Source of the DNA: Chloroflexota bacterium | GTDB lineage: Bacteria; Chloroflexota; Dehalococcoidia; Lucifugimonadales; Lucifugimonadaceae | Reading direction: 5' to 3' | DNA length: 64,000 bases | Assembly: GCA_029262735.1 (NCBI GenBank) | Contig: JAJCYY010000019.1 | Span: 62,001 to 126,000, forward strand | Part shown: positions 61,780 to 64,000 of the stretch, piece after piece | How positions within the stretch are numbered: position 1 is the stretch's first letter | Layout of the letters: each line of letters opens with the position of its first letter | Notes under the pieces: model-generated | The model's input: the letters and a program-made list of their open reading frames with translations, nothing else | What the model was told of the DNA's origin: nothing | The model's database searches: none | Program-made: the position numbers and the translations under genes

Positions 61780-62721
61780 CTAAACTCGTGCCACAACCTC
61801 ATCGGCGAACAGCTTTATCGACTCGGCCTCTTCCTGGAATGGGAAAACGACCATGAACTGGGTAACACCCAGTTCCACGTATGGCTTCAGATGGTCACGT
61901 AGATCATTTATCGTGCCGACGAATGCTCGCGACCGTTTCGCACGCCACTCGTCCGGTGCCATCCCATCCCGTTGTGCCACACGTTCCAATCGGACCCGGA
62001 CTGCGGCCTCATCAGCTCCTGTGAGCACGGTCAGTATGTGGGTCCTCCGGATAGCTTCAAAATCGCTGCCTTCCTCCGCACAAAACTTCTCAAGTTGCAC
62101 CAGCGTCTCGGCGTAGGTCTCAGGGTCGGGCTGAGGAGCAAAGTTAACAACGTTGGCATGCTTTGCCATGATTCTGAGCATGCGGTTCTTCGATCCGCCT
62201 ATCAGTACGGGTGGATGAGGACTCTGCACCGGCTTCGGTGCTGCGACCGCTCCGACTACGGAGTGATGTTCACCAGCGAATGTTGACAGGGGCCGAGTCC
62301 AGAGCGACTTGATGATCTCCAGCGACTCCTCAAATTGTGTAATCCGCTCCCCGGTTGTCGGAAAATTGTAGCCGTACGCCTCGTACTCGATGTCTTTCCA
62401 GCCTGCGCCGATTCCAAACTCCAACCGACCTTCGGAAATGTGGTCTAGAGTCGCGGCCATCTTTGCAAGCAGTGCAGGGTTTCGGTACGAAGCGCACGTA
62501 GCCAGTGTGCCGATGCGAATGTCCTTGACTTCGACGGCTACGGCTGTCAGCAGTGTCCATGCTTCCATGCAGTGGACATCCGGGTGACCGCCGTTAAGCA
62601 TGAAATGGTCTGACGTCCATATTGACCCGAAACCGTTTGGTCTCAGATCTTCTGCCAGCTTTAGTACGTCCTCGTATTCGAAACCGAATGCTGGCTCAAT
62701 TTGAAGCCCGAAAGCGGTCAT
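61780..62721 (-). CDS. LLM-class flavin-dependent oxidoreductase
   Basis: A 313-residue luciferase-like monooxygenase barrel: GFGSIWTSDHFML, GTLATCASYRNPALLAKMAATLDHIS and GRLEFGIGAGWKDIEYEAYG are the standard TIM-barrel blocks. Related proteins use F420 or FMN to oxidise alcohols, alkanesulfonates or other organics. ATG 62721 is preceded by GAGGTGA and lies inside the end of the upstream gene by 26 bases, so translation is coupled. Substrate and cofactor are undetermined. Confidence 0.92.
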   Translation of the reverse strand: MTAFGLQIEPAFGFEYEDVLKLAEDLRPNGFGSIWTSDHFMLNGGHPDVHCMEAWTLLTAVAVEVKDIRIGTLATCASYRNPALLAKMAATLDHISEGRLEFGIGAGWKDIEYEAYGYNFPTTGERITQFEESLEIIKSLWTRPLSTFAGEHHSVVGAVAAPKPVQSPHPPVLIGGSKNRMLRIMAKHANVVNFAPQPDPETYAETLVQLEKFCAEEGSDFEAIRRTHILTVLTGADEAAVRVRLERVAQRDGMAPDEWRAKRSRAFVGTINDLRDHLKPYVELGVTQFMVVFPFQEEAESIKLFADEVVARV

Positions 62722-63577
62722 TGTTCACCTCGTAGTTGCGCCTGATCTCGCGATACAGACGCGGCCTCTGCACGCTCTCCCATCCCTTTGCTTCCAGCTG
62801 TCTGACCGTTTCGAGGTTGAGGCCGGTCTCTGTGGAGACCTCTTCGGGGGTTGAAGGCACCGTTCGTAAGCCGTTTTCAATGCCCAGCCGCATCGCCATG
62901 ACCCGGGACATTTCGTCCGGGATGGAGCTAACGGCTACCTTTGAGAACTTGAGGGCTGAGGCACCGGGAATCGTTCGTGAGTGACCGTCTGTCGCCCTGA
63001 AGAGGCGGTCCATCGTCTTGGTTCGGCCCATGACGAGGAGTCTGAACGCATGCCGCGGCTCTTCAAAAGGTCTGTCCAGTGTGGACAGGAGGTCTACCGC
63101 AACGCTTTCCAAACACAGCCAGCCCGAACGGTCTTTACTCTGCCTGAGGCCATGTACCGCCAACTCCCACTCGTCCGGCCTATCTCCCTCTAGAAGTCCC
63201 CGTAGTAACGCTATTGCATTGCGGTCGCCAAGCGCCCCCAACCCGGCTGCCGCCGTGCGACGATGGGACGCATCTGGGTCAGTCAATCCTGTTTGAAGTT
63301 CAATGAGCGACCCGGAATTAGCCCCTCCTAACTCCTCAGCGACTCGGCGCAGGTGCTCGGCTTCACCCTCCCCGGCTGTCTTACCCAGTGGCGCATCGAA
63401 CTGTTGCTCACTACGCGGCACATTGGGCTTTGCGTTTTGCTGCCGCTCGGGCAGCATGCCGGAGCCAGGTTCTTTTCCCGAATCGTCCCTCACTTTTGTT
63501 TCGAAGCCAGGTTCATGTCGAAAATTCAGACAATCCGGGGGCCAGAGTAATGTTCTCCCCTGTTTACCTGCCCTCAT
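62696..63577 (-). CDS. HEAT-like / sigma-70 region-4-like fusion protein
   Basis: Up to 293 residues. Residues 1-90 are polar and poorly conserved-looking; 96-165 contain HEAT-like helix pairs (SHRRTAAAGLGALGDRNAIA); 165-215 are basic; and 219-280 closely resemble region 4 of sigma-70 factors: IPDEMSRVMAMRLGIENG then TPEEVSTETGLNLETVRQLEAKGWESVQRP, like the TLEEIG...RIRQIEAKALRKLR pattern. No region 2 is present, so it is not a full sigma factor. It overlaps the LLM oxidoreductase start by 26 bases and may regulate that gene or contact RNA polymerase. The start is uncertain; later starts are possible. Confidence 0.6.
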   Translation of the reverse strand: MRAGKQGRTLLWPPDCLNFRHEPGFETKVRDDSGKEPGSGMLPERQQNAKPNVPRSEQQFDAPLGKTAGEGEAEHLRRVAEELGGANSGSLIELQTGLTDPDASHRRTAAAGLGALGDRNAIALLRGLLEGDRPDEWELAVHGLRQSKDRSGWLCLESVAVDLLSTLDRPFEEPRHAFRLLVMGRTKTMDRLFRATDGHSRTIPGASALKFSKVAVSSIPDEMSRVMAMRLGIENGLRTVPSTPEEVSTETGLNLETVRQLEAKGWESVQRPRLYREIRRNYEVNNDRFRASN

Positions 63578-63690
63578 TCGATATTAATTAACAATGAAAA
63601 TCAGGTGATCTAACGGAACTGATCGAGAGTGTCGGGACATTCCTCGATGGACATCGCGGGTCGGGAATCCGGCTGGCGGTCATCACAGCA

Positions 63691-63948
63691 ATGGGAGCCA
63701 GAACGGCGGAGTTCTCGCTCATAAAGATGCTGATCGGGCGTATGTTCGAGGAAATCTACACAGCCACTTTCCAAGACACACGTAAGACGCAGTGGATCGA
63801 CAGTCAGTTCGATGGCTGGTCGCTGATGGGCACCGAAGCGGCGTATATTGGCGATGCAGTGATTGACATGGCGCTATCCGCCGAGCAGGAGTTGGGCCGT
63901 CCGGCGCTGCATGGGGCGGGATTGCCACTCCATGCGAGCCGCGTCTAG
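63691..63948 (+). pseudogene. Possible gene remnant, unknown
   Basis: An 85-residue open frame with coding-like codon use that continues upstream without a start for about 30 more codons (to 63598), the only ATG being 63691 with a poor ribosome site. The peptide includes RLAVITAMGARTAEF in the extended frame and EEIYTATFQDTRKTQWIDSQFDGW. No family is recognised. The missing N-terminus and absence of a normal start suggest the 3' end of a truncated gene. The remaining bases to the window end show nothing. Confidence 0.3.
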
Positions 63949-64000
63949 CGGGCTGGTGTGCCTCGCAATTCCGCGTCCTTTACTACATGACAGGTTAAAA

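Overview
The window is a GC-rich bacterial chromosome segment with dense genes, frequent 4-base start/stop overlaps and many TTG or GTG starts backed by good ribosome binding sites. The gene content suggests Chloroflexota, possibly a Dehalococcoidia/SAR202-like lineage: an LLM-class flavin oxidoreductase, an enolase-superfamily dehydratase, Gfo/Idh/MocA oxidoreductase, VOC, DinB, HxlR and many alpha/beta and HAD hydrolases, plus Thr/Ala/Pro lipoprotein linkers. This assignment is inference from content; no rRNA or other phylogenetic marker was seen.

Region 1 (1-21532, minus strand) is one long cell-surface polysaccharide operon read right to left. It opens with a NusG/RfaH-type antiterminator, followed by a sugar epimerase and a GT4. 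A four-gene block follows that matches the bacillosamine pathway (phosphoglycosyltransferase PglC-like, acetyltransferase PglD-like, aminotransferase PglE-like, 4,6-dehydratase PglF-like). Next come UDP-glucose dehydrogenase, the UDP-sugar-sensing protein YvcK, a Wzx-type flippase, a pyruvyltransferase, a GT2 and two repeated GT4-GNAT cassettes separated by a polysaccharide deacetylase and another GT4. The operon runs off the left edge in a membrane protein. A 924-bp non-coding leader precedes it.

Region 2 (22457-25009, minus) holds a di-heme oxidoreductase lipoprotein and a four-helix membrane sensor-domain protein. Region 3 (25672-33290, plus) is a second sugar operon: glucose-1-phosphate cytidylyltransferase, an SDR epimerase, three tandem paralogous sugar C-methyltransferases, a GT2 and another methyltransferase. 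It probably makes a C-methylated CDP-sugar for the same glycan. Region 4 (33593-39868, minus) is one 2091-residue secreted protein built of ten Ig-like repeats, three concanavalin-like modules and a LamG domain.

Region 5 (40168-64000) is mixed metabolism and regulation: HxlR regulator facing a beta-carbonic anhydrase across an AT-rich dyad, an orphan CheX, a membrane-anchored SNase-like nuclease, two MFS transporters, succinyl-CoA synthetase (sucCD), a rhodanese, RpiB, alpha/beta hydrolases, TetR, HIT-like protein, sugar oxidoreductase, two HAD phosphatases, a mandelate racemase-type dehydratase, an LLM oxidoreductase, and a protein that joins a HEAT-like segment to a sigma-70 region-4-like C-terminus. 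A transposable-repeat-like element lies after sucD, and a lower-GC orphan gene lies before rpiB. No tRNA, rRNA, CRISPR array or intact insertion sequence was recognised.
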